The position numbers and the translations under genes are program-made. From Corynebacterium phocae (GTDB lineage: Bacteria; Actinomycetota; Actinomycetes; Mycobacteriales; Mycobacteriaceae): DNA of 64,000 nucleotides. The notes beneath the pieces are model-generated. The model was not told where the DNA came from. It saw nothing but the letters and a program-made list of their open reading frames with translations, and ran no database searches. Of the stretch, positions 25,265-32,323 are shown one piece after another (position 1 is the stretch's first letter; every line of letters begins with the position of its first letter). The stretch spans positions 248,001 to 312,000 of the forward strand of contig NZ_VXKJ01000043.1 in assembly GCF_008693075.1 (NCBI RefSeq), written 5' to 3'.

Positions 25265-25729
25265 CTAGAACGGCGGTGCCGCAGACTGACCACCAAACCC
25301 GCCGGTTGACGCCGGTTGCCCACCCCACGGATCGGCCTGCTGACCACTCGGCTGCTGAGCATGGCCACCCTGCTGCTGGTCGTTCCGCTCCCGCTTGCGA
25401 ACCTGCACGTCCTGGAACGTGATATCCGGGCCGATACTCTCAACCTCCAATTTGAATACTGTCTGCGGCCCCTGATTCGACTGCCAATCCTCCGCCTTCA
25501 ACCGGCCAGTAGCGTTCACCCTCATGCCCTTATCGAGCTGGCAAACACCCTCGGCAGTCTTGCCGAACGCCACCGCCTGTACCCAAATCAGCGGGCCGTC
25601 TACCCAACCTTGTTGAACCTTCTGACGCTCGCACCACGCGATACTAAAATTCGCGTACGCCTTGCCATCCTTCGAGAACTTAAGTTCCGGCTGCTTGCCG
25701 AGATTGCCCTGTAGTGAAACGTGTGCCAC
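25265..25729 (-). CDS. ssb: Single-stranded DNA-binding protein
   Basis: 154 aa. The GTG at 25729 (VAHVSLQGNLGKQPELKFSKDG) is chosen because GGAGG lies eight bases upstream and the OB fold begins here; upstream in-frame codons belong to the shadow of the next gene. OB-fold strands: GKAYANFSIAWCER, DGPLIWVQAVAFGKTAEGVCQLDKGMRVNATGRLKAEDW, TVFKLEVESIGPDITF. The C-terminus is Gln/Gly-rich and ends GGQSAAPPF, lacking the acidic DDDIPF-type tip of host SSB. Confidence 0.9.
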   Translation of the reverse strand: MAHVSLQGNLGKQPELKFSKDGKAYANFSIAWCERQKVQQGWVDGPLIWVQAVAFGKTAEGVCQLDKGMRVNATGRLKAEDWQSNQGPQTVFKLEVESIGPDITFQDVQVRKRERNDQQQGGHAQQPSGQQADPWGGQPASTGGFGGQSAAPPF

Positions 25730-25757
25730 GAGTGGCACCTCCAATCTTGATTGTGGT

Positions 25758-26204
25758 TTAACCCTGACGCTTTGCCAGGTTCTTCTTGAGTTGCTCCCCA
25801 AACCCCTCCGGGAGGGTGGGGCGTGGTAGTTCCGACTGAGTGGGGGTGTATCCCCGCACCTGTGCGAATGTGCCAGCTTTGAGCTGGCGGTCGCGCTCTT
25901 CCCTGCGCTGCTCCCGCCAAGCCCGCAACCGAGGCCGGTACCTCGGGTTGGTTTCCCACCTGTCGAGCACCACTTTCGTGGCCTGCTTAATCTCGCGGGG
26001 CGTAACCATACGCGGGCCAGCAAGATCACTGGCCCACACCTTGACGGCCTCCGGCCACACCTCCGGCGGGACACTGATACTGCCTAGCACCTCCGCCCAG
26101 ATGTCGATGGTCTCCTGGGACGGCTGCGGGAACCTGTCCGGCGCTAGGCGCTTGCCTGCTTCAAGGACGGCAGCGGCTAATGCCTGCTTTTGCCTCCATT
26201 GCAT
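25758..26204 (-). CDS. Hypothetical replication-region protein
   Basis: 148 aa, helical and charged (PQPSQETIDIWAEVLGSI..., PEAVKVWASDLAGPRMVTPREIKQATKVVLDRWETNPRYRP). GGAGG precedes ATG by nine bases. The position between replication initiator and ssb, and the small helical build, suggest a helicase loader-type accessory, but no motif proves it. Confidence 0.6.
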   Translation of the reverse strand: MQWRQKQALAAAVLEAGKRLAPDRFPQPSQETIDIWAEVLGSISVPPEVWPEAVKVWASDLAGPRMVTPREIKQATKVVLDRWETNPRYRPRLRAWREQRREERDRQLKAGTFAQVRGYTPTQSELPRPTLPEGFGEQLKKNLAKRQG

Positions 26205-26220
26205 TTCATATCACCTCCCC

Positions 26221-27078
26221 TCATGGCTCTAGCGGTGGCCAAAATGGGGCCTGTTCGTCCGACTGTAGGGCCGGGGGGCTTTCCACGCCTGTTTGTTCCC
26301 AAGACTCCCTTAAGACGTCTAGGAACGATGCAGGGCGCGTCTCCGACTGACGGGCACTACCACGCGCCGGGAGGGGATCATCATCCCAACACTCGCCGTT
26401 AAGCCACGTGGCCGGGTGCTTGGTGAACTCATCTTCCCGGTTCGGGTCATCGCGGTAGCGGATCATGCCCTCAATGATGGTTTCAGCGTCTGCTTTCTTG
26501 AGAGCGCGTTTCCATGCCTCACGGGCCTTGCCCTTGCCCGTCTTGCGGGGCACAACCTCCCAGAAGTCATCGAACCAATTTTTCCGGGAATGAGCTATAG
26601 ATTGATCCTCCTTGGTTGATGTTGATCCTTGATCTTTCTTGGTGTTCAATTTTTGAACCGGTGTCGGTTCAATTTTTGAACCGGAGCCCGGTTCAATTTT
26701 TGAACCGGTGCAATTTTTGTCCGGTTCAATTTTTGAACCGGAAACTCCGCTTCCAAGACGTTCCTCCACCACCTCCGGAGTCAACTGCCACAACCTATCC
26801 ACATGGAAAACGAAGTGGTTTCGCTGCCACCTATCTCCCTGCGGAGACTCCTTCGAGATGGTCACAACCCCCAACGCCTGAAGGTTCTTCAACGCCGTGG
26901 AAATTGTCCCCTTGGCCATGCCAGTCTGCTTACTGATGGTGGAGTAGCTGGCATGAAACCCCTCAGCATGAGTAAGCAGGTTCGCCAGCAGATGGACGGT
27001 AGAGTGTGGGAGCCGAGAGCGGAAGATATTTACCGGGTAAGACACCCACCCGGTATGCCCCTGAACCGTAATGTTCAC
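26221..27078 (-). CDS. Phage replication initiator with winged-helix N-terminus
   Basis: 285 aa (GTG start, GGAGG eight bases upstream). Residues ~20-110 form a winged helix: LANLLTHAEGFHASYSTISKQTGMAKGTISTALKNLQALGVVTIS. The middle (about 113-145) repeats GSKIEP, encoded by palindromic iterons. The C-terminal part (RKNWFDDFWEVVPRKTGKGKAREAWKRALKKADAETIIEGM...HPATWLNGECWDDD) is the segment common in phage replisome organiser proteins. Analogous to lambda O: it likely binds the iterons inside its own gene and starts replication. Confidence 0.8.
   Translation of the reverse strand: MNITVQGHTGWVSYPVNIFRSRLPHSTVHLLANLLTHAEGFHASYSTISKQTGMAKGTISTALKNLQALGVVTISKESPQGDRWQRNHFVFHVDRLWQLTPEVVEERLGSGVSGSKIEPDKNCTGSKIEPGSGSKIEPTPVQKLNTKKDQGSTSTKEDQSIAHSRKNWFDDFWEVVPRKTGKGKAREAWKRALKKADAETIIEGMIRYRDDPNREDEFTKHPATWLNGECWDDDPLPARGSARQSETRPASFLDVLRESWEQTGVESPPALQSDEQAPFWPPLEP
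26644..26741. repeat. Iterons (probable phage replication origin) inside initiator gene
   Basis: Four palindromic copies of CGGTTCAATTTTTGAACCGG (first with a shorter left end) at 26644-26661, 26665-26684, 26689-26708 and 26721-26741, plus a degenerate copy at about 26708-26724. Each is a dyad with an AT core. Placement within the initiator gene parallels lambdoid and staphylococcal phage origins. Confidence 0.8.
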
Positions 27079-27447
27079 CTACACCACCTCCGGTGCTGGC
27101 TCATAGCTGCCGTCCTCGGTAAGGATTACCCACCGGCCACGAACACTCATCGGCACCTCTGCGGGGTTGGGGTGGTGGGAGTGGACTATCAAACCTAGGT
27201 CCCGGCCTTCGCGCGGTGAGTGGTCTGTGATGTAGCGGTGACATGCGGAGCACAACGCCGCGCCGTTAGGTATGGTGTCGTTTCCCTGCTGCCTGCGCTG
27301 ACGGTGGTGCCACTCCTGAGCCAGTCCGGTGCAGCACTTCAATCCGGCTTCACACCTCCCTTCGTTCCGTATCATCACCGCCTCATAAACCTGGGTAGGC
27401 ATGACCCCACCCCGGCGCGGACGGGACCTTATAGAGCTACGTTTCAC
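27079..27447 (-). CDS. HNH-type endonuclease
   Basis: 122 aa from the GTG at 27447 (VKRSSIRSRPRRGG), with GGAG eight bases upstream. VMIRNEGRCEAGLKCCTGLAQEWHHRQRRQQGNDTIPNGAALCSACHRYITDHS carries the metal ligands and the EWHH...N...LC..CH pattern of HNH nucleases. It lies in the replication region, not beside terminase, so a recombination or homing-type role is as likely as packaging. Confidence 0.75.
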   Translation of the reverse strand: MKRSSIRSRPRRGGVMPTQVYEAVMIRNEGRCEAGLKCCTGLAQEWHHRQRRQQGNDTIPNGAALCSACHRYITDHSPREGRDLGLIVHSHHPNPAEVPMSVRGRWVILTEDGSYEPAPEVV

Positions 27448-27476
27448 GCCCAAATCTCCTTTCTGTAGGCACAAAA

Positions 27477-27507
27477 GAAGCAGGCCCCGTGTGCTGGGGC
27501 CTGCTTC
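27477..27507 (-). terminator. Intrinsic terminator after Sak4-like gene
   Basis: Perfect 12-bp stem GAAGCAGGCCCC/GGGGCCTGCTTC around a 7-base loop; read leftward it is followed by TTTTGTG. Lies just after the recombinase gene and splits the early transcript before the HNH/initiator genes. Confidence 0.8.
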
Positions 27508-27522
27508 ACTGATGGTCACGGG

Positions 27523-28560
27523 TCACTGTGGTGGGCCGTCCACAACCTCACCCTGAACGACTTCACCCGACCCTTGTGCTGCTGTCATGCGCTCTAACGT
27601 GGCAGTGGCCATCTGAATAAGTTCCTTATCCCCGCGCTGGTCATAGAAGGCGATACCCTGCCGGATCTTGTCGAAGTCCCCGGCTTGCTCAAGCTGCATA
27701 AGTTTCTCCGCCGCCTGCTTGACATACTGCCGGCGGTTTTCCTGCTCCTCACGCTGCTGCTGCACCTCATCGTTGAACTGGCCGTCCACGCGAGTCTCCA
27801 CGTAGGACGTTGCCGGAGTATCCGGCCCCACTCCCATCGCGGTAAGCAGCTTCGCCACCGCGAAGTCCTTGAAGGCCATCTCCCCGCCCACGGGCAGCTG
27901 CAACTCCGGCACGGTCGTGGCGATCTTCGTCATCGTCCACTGCCGAGGGCGCCGGGCATGAAGAACAACCTGAGTATGGAACGGGAGGTTTTTCTCCGCC
28001 TGAACCTTCCACATCTTGTCCCTGGTGGGGTTGCCCTTATCGTCCATCGCGGTGACCAGTTCCAGGCGGGCGGTGAGTAACACCGGCCCCCTAAACTGCC
28101 GGCACTGGGAGAGGATACCGCCCCACGTCTCCTTGATTTTGTTCCACAAGTCCATCGTGATCCGCGCGCCTTCTTCGGGGACGTTCTTGCCCCGATTCCG
28201 GGCCCTGCGGTTCGCTTCGTCCTGTGCGTTGTCTTGGAGCAGGCCCCAGATTTCGGTCATGCTGTCAATGATCAGCATGTTGTATTTCCCGTCCGGTGCG
28301 GGTTGCTGCGCAGCCCACTGAATGGCCCCTCTAATCTGCCCGAGGGTGCCGTCATGCTCGATGATTTCAAAGTCCGCACCGGGCACCGCCCCGTAGGCGT
28401 CTGCTTGGGACTCACCAACTTCGATGAAGAACGCCCGGCCAACTTCTTCCATACCGGTGGCTTCTACTGCTGCCCAGGTTTTGCCCGCCCCCTCAACCCC
28501 GGCTAGGAGGATTAGTGGGAACGCGGCTTTCCCGGACGGCTTACGCGTCTGAAAGTCCAT
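27523..28560 (-). CDS. Sak4-like RecA-fold ATPase / single-strand annealing recombinase
   Basis: 345 aa. Walker A GVEGAGKT at residues 21-28, Walker B-like NMLIIDSMTEIW near 95-105, followed by an arginine-rich segment. This is the phage AAA_24/Sak4 class, which anneals or exchanges single strands together with phage SSB. C-terminal ~90 residues are Gln/Glu-rich coiled coil (EVQQQREEQENRRQYVKQAAEKLMQ). Confidence 0.78.
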   Translation of the reverse strand: MDFQTRKPSGKAAFPLILLAGVEGAGKTWAAVEATGMEEVGRAFFIEVGESQADAYGAVPGADFEIIEHDGTLGQIRGAIQWAAQQPAPDGKYNMLIIDSMTEIWGLLQDNAQDEANRRARNRGKNVPEEGARITMDLWNKIKETWGGILSQCRQFRGPVLLTARLELVTAMDDKGNPTRDKMWKVQAEKNLPFHTQVVLHARRPRQWTMTKIATTVPELQLPVGGEMAFKDFAVAKLLTAMGVGPDTPATSYVETRVDGQFNDEVQQQREEQENRRQYVKQAAEKLMQLEQAGDFDKIRQGIAFYDQRGDKELIQMATATLERMTAAQGSGEVVQGEVVDGPPQ

Positions 28561-28563
28561 ACG

Positions 28564-29139
28564 CTATTTCTCCCCACTCTCAAGCTCAAGCACGGTCCCG
28601 GCCTTCTTGACCAGGTGGTCAATTGCGGCCTTGACTGGCTTGGTACGCCCCGGCGATACGGTAACGCGGGGCGCTGAGGCTTCTTTAATTTTCCATCCGG
28701 CCGGTAGCTCACCGGTGATTTGCCACTTCTCTAGTACGCCGTCCGCAATTTCCTTGTGATCGGCGGGGGAAATCTCTGGCACAAGCAGGTCCTCCCGTTG
28801 GTGCTTGATGAGGAAGTCCACAATCTCGATATACCTATCGTCGCCTTCTGTAGGTAGGCCGTCAAGAATCTCCACGCCTTGCTCCATGGCCATGGCCATG
28901 AGTACGGCGGGGTCTTCACAAACTGCTTTCTTGTTGGGCACGCTCTTGGAGATGGAGCCAAGGGCAAGGCCCTGGGCGTTTTTGATGGTGCGCTTGTCGC
29001 CGGGCTCCAGTTGCCTTGTGAACGCGTCTTTGTGGTCCTGGTGGATTGCGTACAATTTTTTGAGCACCGCGGCCTGTAGGAGTACCTTCTCTGCGAGGTC
29101 GCGTTCTGGTACTACGGGGGTATTCTTGGGTTGTTCCAT
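28564..29139 (-). CDS. Hypothetical partner of recombinase
   Basis: 191 aa (MEQPKNTPVVPERDLAEKVLLQAAVLKKLYAIHQDHKDAF...). Helical N-terminus, strand-rich middle (GLALGSISKSVPNKKAV) and a C-terminal KWQITGELPAGWKI...PRVTVSPGRTKPV. It is three bases upstream of the Sak4-like gene, suggesting shared function in recombination. Not recognised as a known nuclease. Confidence 0.6.
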   Translation of the reverse strand: MEQPKNTPVVPERDLAEKVLLQAAVLKKLYAIHQDHKDAFTRQLEPGDKRTIKNAQGLALGSISKSVPNKKAVCEDPAVLMAMAMEQGVEILDGLPTEGDDRYIEIVDFLIKHQREDLLVPEISPADHKEIADGVLEKWQITGELPAGWKIKEASAPRVTVSPGRTKPVKAAIDHLVKKAGTVLELESGEK

Positions 29140-29170
29140 TGTGATTGTCCTTTCGTGGTGGAACTTTTGT

Positions 29171-29199
29171 CCCGCTCATGGGTTGCCGCCATGAGCGGG
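29171..29199 (-). terminator. Hairpin between HTH and recombination genes
   Basis: CCCGCTCATG (29171-29180) pairs with CATGAGCGGG (29190-29199), loop of nine. No T-run in the leftward direction; probably an attenuator. Confidence 0.5.
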
Positions 29200-29215
29200 G
29201 TTTAGTGGTGCGGGG

Positions 29216-29401
29216 TTAGTTTCCGCGCTGAATGAAGCGGTCTAAATCCTCCTGGCGGTAGACCACGCGTCTGGGGCCTAGGCGGTGGAACGCTACCCGC
29301 CCCGTCTTCCTAAACTTGTAGAGCGTATTCCTGGTTACGCCCAGGTAGTCGCACGCTTCTTGCTCCGTCATAAACCCCTCTGGGGCGTTAATTCGACTCA
29401 T
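29216..29401 (-). CDS. Excisionase/MerR-type helix-turn-helix protein
   Basis: 61 aa from ATG at 29401 (MSRINAPEGFMTEQEACDYLGVTRNTLYKFRKTGRVAFHRLGPRRVVYRQEDLDRFIQ); the second ATG (codon 11) is possible. Entire protein is one winged-helix 'HTH_17' domain as in phage excisionases. Could steer integrase directionality or regulate early genes. Confidence 0.75.
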   Translation of the reverse strand: MSRINAPEGFMTEQEACDYLGVTRNTLYKFRKTGRVAFHRLGPRRVVYRQEDLDRFIQRGN

Positions 29402-29864
29402 CCGGCTCCACTCCGGGGATGTCCCACCCGTAGTCCTCAATGGCTGCAAGGAGAGCAGTTATGGGGAGGGATTGGTCGACGTAGTCACGCCTCATAGCGG
29501 TCACCCATAGGAGGTCCTTTAAGGCCTCGGGCATGTCAGCTGTCTTCCTGGAGTGCGTTCCCAAGCTGAGACAGACCCGTGGAGTGCTATCAACGATAAG
29601 GGTCACATGCCCGTAGTCTGTGCCTTTAATATCGTCATTGGGAGCTAGCCGCCATGTGTACTGGACTGCATAGCTGTCGGGGGCTGGCGTCCCATGGAGA
29701 CGTTCCACCGTTGGTGTGCTGTCGTCGATGTGACTGCCGAACGCCTGGGTGTAGTGCCTCCCGAGGGCTTTACTGATTTTTTGTGCCCACTTGTGGGCGT
29801 AGAGGTTGTTGTGAATGGGGTTGGCCAGCCATGGCCAGATGTTGAAGTCAAGGGGGTGGGTCAT
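29388..29864 (-). CDS. Hypothetical phage protein
   Basis: 158 aa, Trp-rich (MTHPLDFNIWPWLANPIHNNLYAHKWAQKIS...). Mixed alpha/beta with VQYTWRLAPND...GHVTLIVDSTPRVCLSLGTHS. No recognised family. Overlaps its neighbours by 14 and 4 bases. Confidence 0.6.
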   Translation of the reverse strand: MTHPLDFNIWPWLANPIHNNLYAHKWAQKISKALGRHYTQAFGSHIDDSTPTVERLHGTPAPDSYAVQYTWRLAPNDDIKGTDYGHVTLIVDSTPRVCLSLGTHSRKTADMPEALKDLLWVTAMRRDYVDQSLPITALLAAIEDYGWDIPGVEPDESN

Positions 29865-30049
29865 ATGCGTCCTTCTTTCAGCATTGTGGTTCCGGAGGGC
29901 GTTACCTCCTGGACTTTGAGGGTGGTGCCTTTGCCCGTGAGGGTGACGAGGCCCAGGGCCTCGAGTTCTTCCATGCGGGCGCGGCTGATTTTTTGGCCCC
30001 GTGCTGCACGGCGGAGAGCTAGTAGCCCGGAGCGGGATAAGCCGTTCAT
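29861..30049 (-). CDS. Small HTH-like protein
   Basis: 62 aa (MNGLSRSGLLALRRAARGQKISRARMEELEALGLVTLTGKG...). Pattern of a small winged helix: helices to residue ~34, then beta wing. Function unknown. Confidence 0.55.
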   Translation of the reverse strand: MNGLSRSGLLALRRAARGQKISRARMEELEALGLVTLTGKGTTLKVQEVTPSGTTMLKEGRI

Positions 30050-30249
30050 GACAGGCCTCCTAGGGCGCTGCAGTAGTGGGCCAGGCCCGGCGGGGGCAGA
30101 ATCATCAGCCCGTAGAGGGCTACGCCTACTAGGACGCCGAAGATGAAGATGAGCACGTCAAAGCGAGTGCGTTTGCGGAGTTGGTCTTGGAGTTGGCGGA
30201 CGCGGGGGTCTGGTGTGCCCCGGCGTGGGCGGACGGTCTTAGTGGTCAT
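30046..30249 (-). CDS. Small single-pass membrane protein
   Basis: 67 aa. Basic N-terminus (TKTVRPRRGTPDPRVRQLQDQLRKRTR), then one hydrophobic segment FDVLIFIFGVLVGVALYGLMIL (about 30-51). Positive-inside rule puts the N-terminus in the cytoplasm. Confidence 0.55.
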   Translation of the reverse strand: MTTKTVRPRRGTPDPRVRQLQDQLRKRTRFDVLIFIFGVLVGVALYGLMILPPPGLAHYCSALGGLS

Positions 30250-30668
30250 GGTTGGTCCTTCCTGTGGTCGAGGTGGGTTACGGCGCAGTGCAGTGCTCGC
30301 AGTAGTGAGCGCGCAGCCGCGTGGGTGAGGTTGTGGGTGACTTGGAGCTGGCCACCCTGGTAGTGATTCATGTCGATGTCGAGGGTCACGCCGTCATGCG
30401 GGTTCGCGGTGACCTCCCCGTGGTCCCACCGAGTGGTATCTGTGAGCCCGCTGGTGTCGAGGTAGTCAGCCACAACCTCCGGCGTGACTAACCGGCGCCC
30501 CGCGAGGGCGAGTTGCCCGCCGAGTTCGAGGGCTTGCTGGCCGGTGAGGGTGATAGACCCTTCCAACTCCACGCCCGTCTCGTGGCGGTGAAAGTCCAGC
30601 TCCACCCGGTCACAGATGGTCTGAACGTAAACGTTCCCGGGGCTGAGTTTCATGCGATAGCTACTCAT
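30246..30668 (-). CDS. Hypothetical phage protein
   Basis: 140 aa from ATG at 30668 (MSSYRMKLSPGNVYVQTICDRVELDFHRHETG...), overlapping the preceding stop. Acidic beta-rich first half; HNLTHAAARSLLRALHCAV helix at the end. The second half repeats motifs seen in the 61-residue protein at 30852 (LEL.HEAL..AS), suggesting related small early proteins. Confidence 0.55.
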   Translation of the reverse strand: MSSYRMKLSPGNVYVQTICDRVELDFHRHETGVELEGSITLTGQQALELGGQLALAGRRLVTPEVVADYLDTSGLTDTTRWDHGEVTANPHDGVTLDIDMNHYQGGQLQVTHNLTHAAARSLLRALHCAVTHLDHRKDQP

Positions 30669-30864
30669 CAGTGGGGCCTCCGCTCTCGGCCTCCGCAATG
30701 ACATCTCCGAGAAACCTGTGCAGCAGTTTTGCCTCCCACACATCCATGTTGGCGGTCACGTCCGCGCCCATAGGGGAGGTGCATAGACTAATGGTCAGCG
30801 CAATCAGGTTCGAGGTCACTGCGGTGACCTCAACTTCCCTGGCCCCGATTTTTATCCAAGGCAT
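30661..30864 (-). CDS. Small hypothetical phage protein
   Basis: 67 aa (MPWIKIGAREVEVTAVTSNLIALTISLCTS...). Beta strands followed by one helix; no recognised family. Coupled to both neighbours by overlap. Confidence 0.5.
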   Translation of the reverse strand: MPWIKIGAREVEVTAVTSNLIALTISLCTSPMGADVTANMDVWEAKLLHRFLGDVIAEAESGGPTDE

Positions 30865-31037
30865 TTGCGTACCTCCTTGGCGGCCTCGCGCACAAGGTCA
30901 CTAGCAATGGCTAGTGCCTCATGCGGGTGCAGGACTAGCTGCATGGTTGATTCTTCGGCCTGGCCTCTGATGACAATGTTCAGCACGACAGTCCCATCAC
31001 CGGAGGTGGTGTGAATGCTTTGGGTCATTTCGCGCAT
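30852..31037 (-). CDS. Small hypothetical phage protein
   Basis: 61 aa (MREMTQSIHTTSGDGTVVLNIVIRG...). GGAGG lies seven bases upstream of ATG. Beta strands then a helix HEALAIASDLVREAAKEVRK. Confidence 0.5.
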   Translation of the reverse strand: MREMTQSIHTTSGDGTVVLNIVIRGQAEESTMQLVLHPHEALAIASDLVREAAKEVRKCLG

Positions 31038-31144
31038 GTCAGTACCTCCAAGTACGGGCCTGATTTACGGTGCGCCGCGCGGTGCAGGTAGGCGCGTAGT
31101 AGGGTGCGGAGTGTCCACCGGGCTGGCTTATAGTGGCGGGTCAT
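31025..31144 (-). CDS. 39-residue phage protein
   Basis: A 39-codon frame (MTRHYKPARWTLRTLLRAYL...) with GGAGAACAGC before ATG, overlapping both neighbours in the coupled style of this region (ATGACC at its start, TGCGCGAAATGA at its end). Strongly basic helix. Confidence 0.5.
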   Translation of the reverse strand: MTRHYKPARWTLRTLLRAYLHRAAHRKSGPYLEVLTCAK

Positions 31145-31332
31145 GCTGCTGTTCTCCTCTCGATGTAGTCCTGGACGGCCTGCGGGGTGATTCGCCAGGG
31201 TGAGCGGTGCTTATCCGTGAGCTTGAACCCCACAATCTCGCCGGTGTTGAGCATTTTGTTGACCGTGATGTGGTGTATACCGAGATAGTCGGCTACCTCG
31301 TGGACAGTGAGTAGCCTGGTAGGCTGTGTCAT
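31141..31332 (-). CDS. Excisionase-type helix-turn-helix protein
   Basis: 63 aa from ATG at 31332 (MTQPTRLLTVHEVADYLGIHHITVNKMLNTGEIVGFKLTDKHRSPWRITPQAVQDYIERR), AGGA seven bases upstream. Single MerR/excisionase-type domain, similar in build to the protein at 29216. Two such proteins in one phage: one may be Xis, the other a regulator. Confidence 0.72.
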   Translation of the reverse strand: MTQPTRLLTVHEVADYLGIHHITVNKMLNTGEIVGFKLTDKHRSPWRITPQAVQDYIERRTAA

Positions 31333-31360
31333 GTCTGATTCCTTTCCTGGTATGGACAAG

Positions 31361-31387
31361 CCCCGGTGTGCTGGTATCGCACCGGGG
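31361..31387. terminator. Hairpin CCCCGGTG/CACCGGGG
   Basis: Perfect 8-bp stem with an 11-base loop at the right edge of the HTH gene, marking the left border of the non-coding island. Rightward it is followed by CACTTTTC. Direction uncertain. Confidence 0.45.
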
Positions 31388-31499
31388 CACTTTTCATGGG
31401 GGTGTGCAGTAATGACCTCGCCGGAGTTTTGACGGCGTCATGGGCCACACTTAGAGAGGGACAATGTCGCGAAACCCCCTCGTTTGACACACCCCCTTG

Positions 31500-31588
31500 T
31501 GCCCGTGGCTGGAATCGAACCAGGCCACCACCTACTGCGCCTCTAAAAGGCGGCTTCAAAGCTGGTGCCCCTACCAGGGAGCACGGGC
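31500..31588 (-). tRNA. tRNA-like element with acceptor and T-arm, degenerate middle
   Basis: Read on the minus strand: a perfect 7-bp acceptor-like stem GCCCGTG/CACGGGC, discriminator A, and a T-arm CTGG-TTCGATT-CCAG. The middle does not fold into normal D and anticodon arms; a CGCC-TTTTAGA-GGCG hairpin and a CTGGT/ACCAG hairpin are present, but the 89-base length and spacing do not fit a standard class II tRNA. Could be a decayed phage tRNA, a tRNA with an insertion, or a tRNA mimic. Confidence 0.35.
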
Positions 31589-31795
31589 TGGGTTGTTCCG
31601 TCTGTTGCCTCCCGCCTGGCGCTACCCATAGGCGGAGTGTGGACTAGCGGTTTCAAGGGTCATCGCGATCTAAGAACCACGCTCGCCCGACCTGCTAATC
31701 CGTATCTTGACGGAGACTTTCACTATTCAGTTTTCATACAACCTGGCCAACCGGTGTTCCTCACACTTCCCCATGCGAGGACCTCCGGGGCCTTG

Positions 31796-31821
31796 TGCCT
31801 ACCCGGGGACTCGAACCCCGG
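31796..31821 (-). tRNA. tRNA 3'-end-like element (T-arm plus acceptor strand)
   Basis: Minus strand: CGGGG-TTCGAGT-CCCCG T-arm followed by GTAGGCA. Just upstream (after the stop codon of a 49-residue gene) GCCTA can pair with TAGGC, so only a minihelix is possible; D and anticodon arms are missing because a coding region ends there. Both this and the 31500 element are followed by GCACAAGG, suggesting common origin. Confidence 0.3.
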
Positions 31822-31839
31822 CAGGGACCATCTAGGCGA

Positions 31840-31989
31840 CTATTTCTCTTGCTCCATGTCGGACGGCTCGAGGTAGTCATCCTCGTAGAGCATGTCCAGG
31901 CAGTTGTTCCACTTATCTGCCTTCCACAGCGCAGCTTGCAGGGAGTTCACCTTGAGCTTCAGGCGGTTAATCTCGGTTTGTTCAGTCAT
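31840..31989 (-). CDS. 49-residue phage protein
   Basis: MTEQTEINRLKLKVNSLQAA..., 49 codons, GGAGAAATGAA before ATG. Short coiled-coil N-terminus, acidic C-terminus (EDDYLEPSDMEQEK). Too short for routine calling but has the same Shine-Dalgarno and spacing as its neighbours. Confidence 0.6.
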   Translation of the reverse strand: MTEQTEINRLKLKVNSLQAALWKADKWNNCLDMLYEDDYLEPSDMEQEK

Positions 31990-32000
31990 TTCATTTCTCC

Positions 32001-32321
32001 TTAGTTGTCTGGTGTTTCCTCGTTCATGTCGCCGTTGTGCAGAATGTCACTGCCGTACAGGCGGTTGTAGATGTCCTCCGCGACCTCCTGTGAGTTCTCC
32101 ACAGTGTCAGTCAAGGCGTGGCGTAGCCGGTCAGCGCGGGCGTTAGTGTTCATGAGTTCGTCCGACAAGCTGGTCGCCAACTCCTGGTACCGGCCCTTCA
32201 TGCGCTTCAGCTGCGCAATCTCACGCTGCACGCGGGCCTCACGCTCAGCAACCAGCCGCCAGCCAAGGGCGTGGGCACCACCGGCAGCGAAGGCCCGGAT
32301 TAGGCAAATAGTAAATTTCAT
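32001..32321 (-). CDS. Coiled-coil phage protein with N-terminal hydrophobic stretch
   Basis: About 106 aa (MKFTICLIRAFAAGGAHALGWRLVAEREARVQREIAQLKRMKGRYQELATSL...). Residues 1-25 mildly hydrophobic (signal-anchor-like), then a long coiled coil (26-90). The TTG two codons upstream is an alternative start. Role unknown. Confidence 0.55.
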   Translation of the reverse strand: MKFTICLIRAFAAGGAHALGWRLVAEREARVQREIAQLKRMKGRYQELATSLSDELMNTNARADRLRHALTDTVENSQEVAEDIYNRLYGSDILHNGDMNEETPDN

Positions 32322-32323
32322 GG

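Larger units (their letters stand above)
31360..31839. other. 480-bp non-coding island in early operon
   Basis: The only long stretch without a gene in the early region. No frame has a ribosome site or sensible composition. It holds a hairpin at its left end and two minus-strand tRNA-like elements at its edges (31500-31588; 31796-31821), with a region between them rich in short inverted repeats (for instance around 31615-31640 and 31700-31725). It may encode structured RNA. Confidence 0.5.

Noticed and set aside
25730-26074. N-terminal extension of ssb
   Set aside because: OB fold begins at the GTG at 25729 with a ribosome site; upstream part is antisense-like composition.
31500-31588. UAA-suppressor tRNA (loop TTTTAGA)
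   Set aside because: The loop would give anticodon UUA, but about nine extra bases between acceptor and this stem and the missing D-arm geometry argue against a functional tRNA.
31565-31876. 103-codon + frame across the non-coding island
   Set aside because: No ribosome site; peptide (GDSNPGR) is the typical translation of a tRNA T-arm; overlaps a better minus-strand gene.
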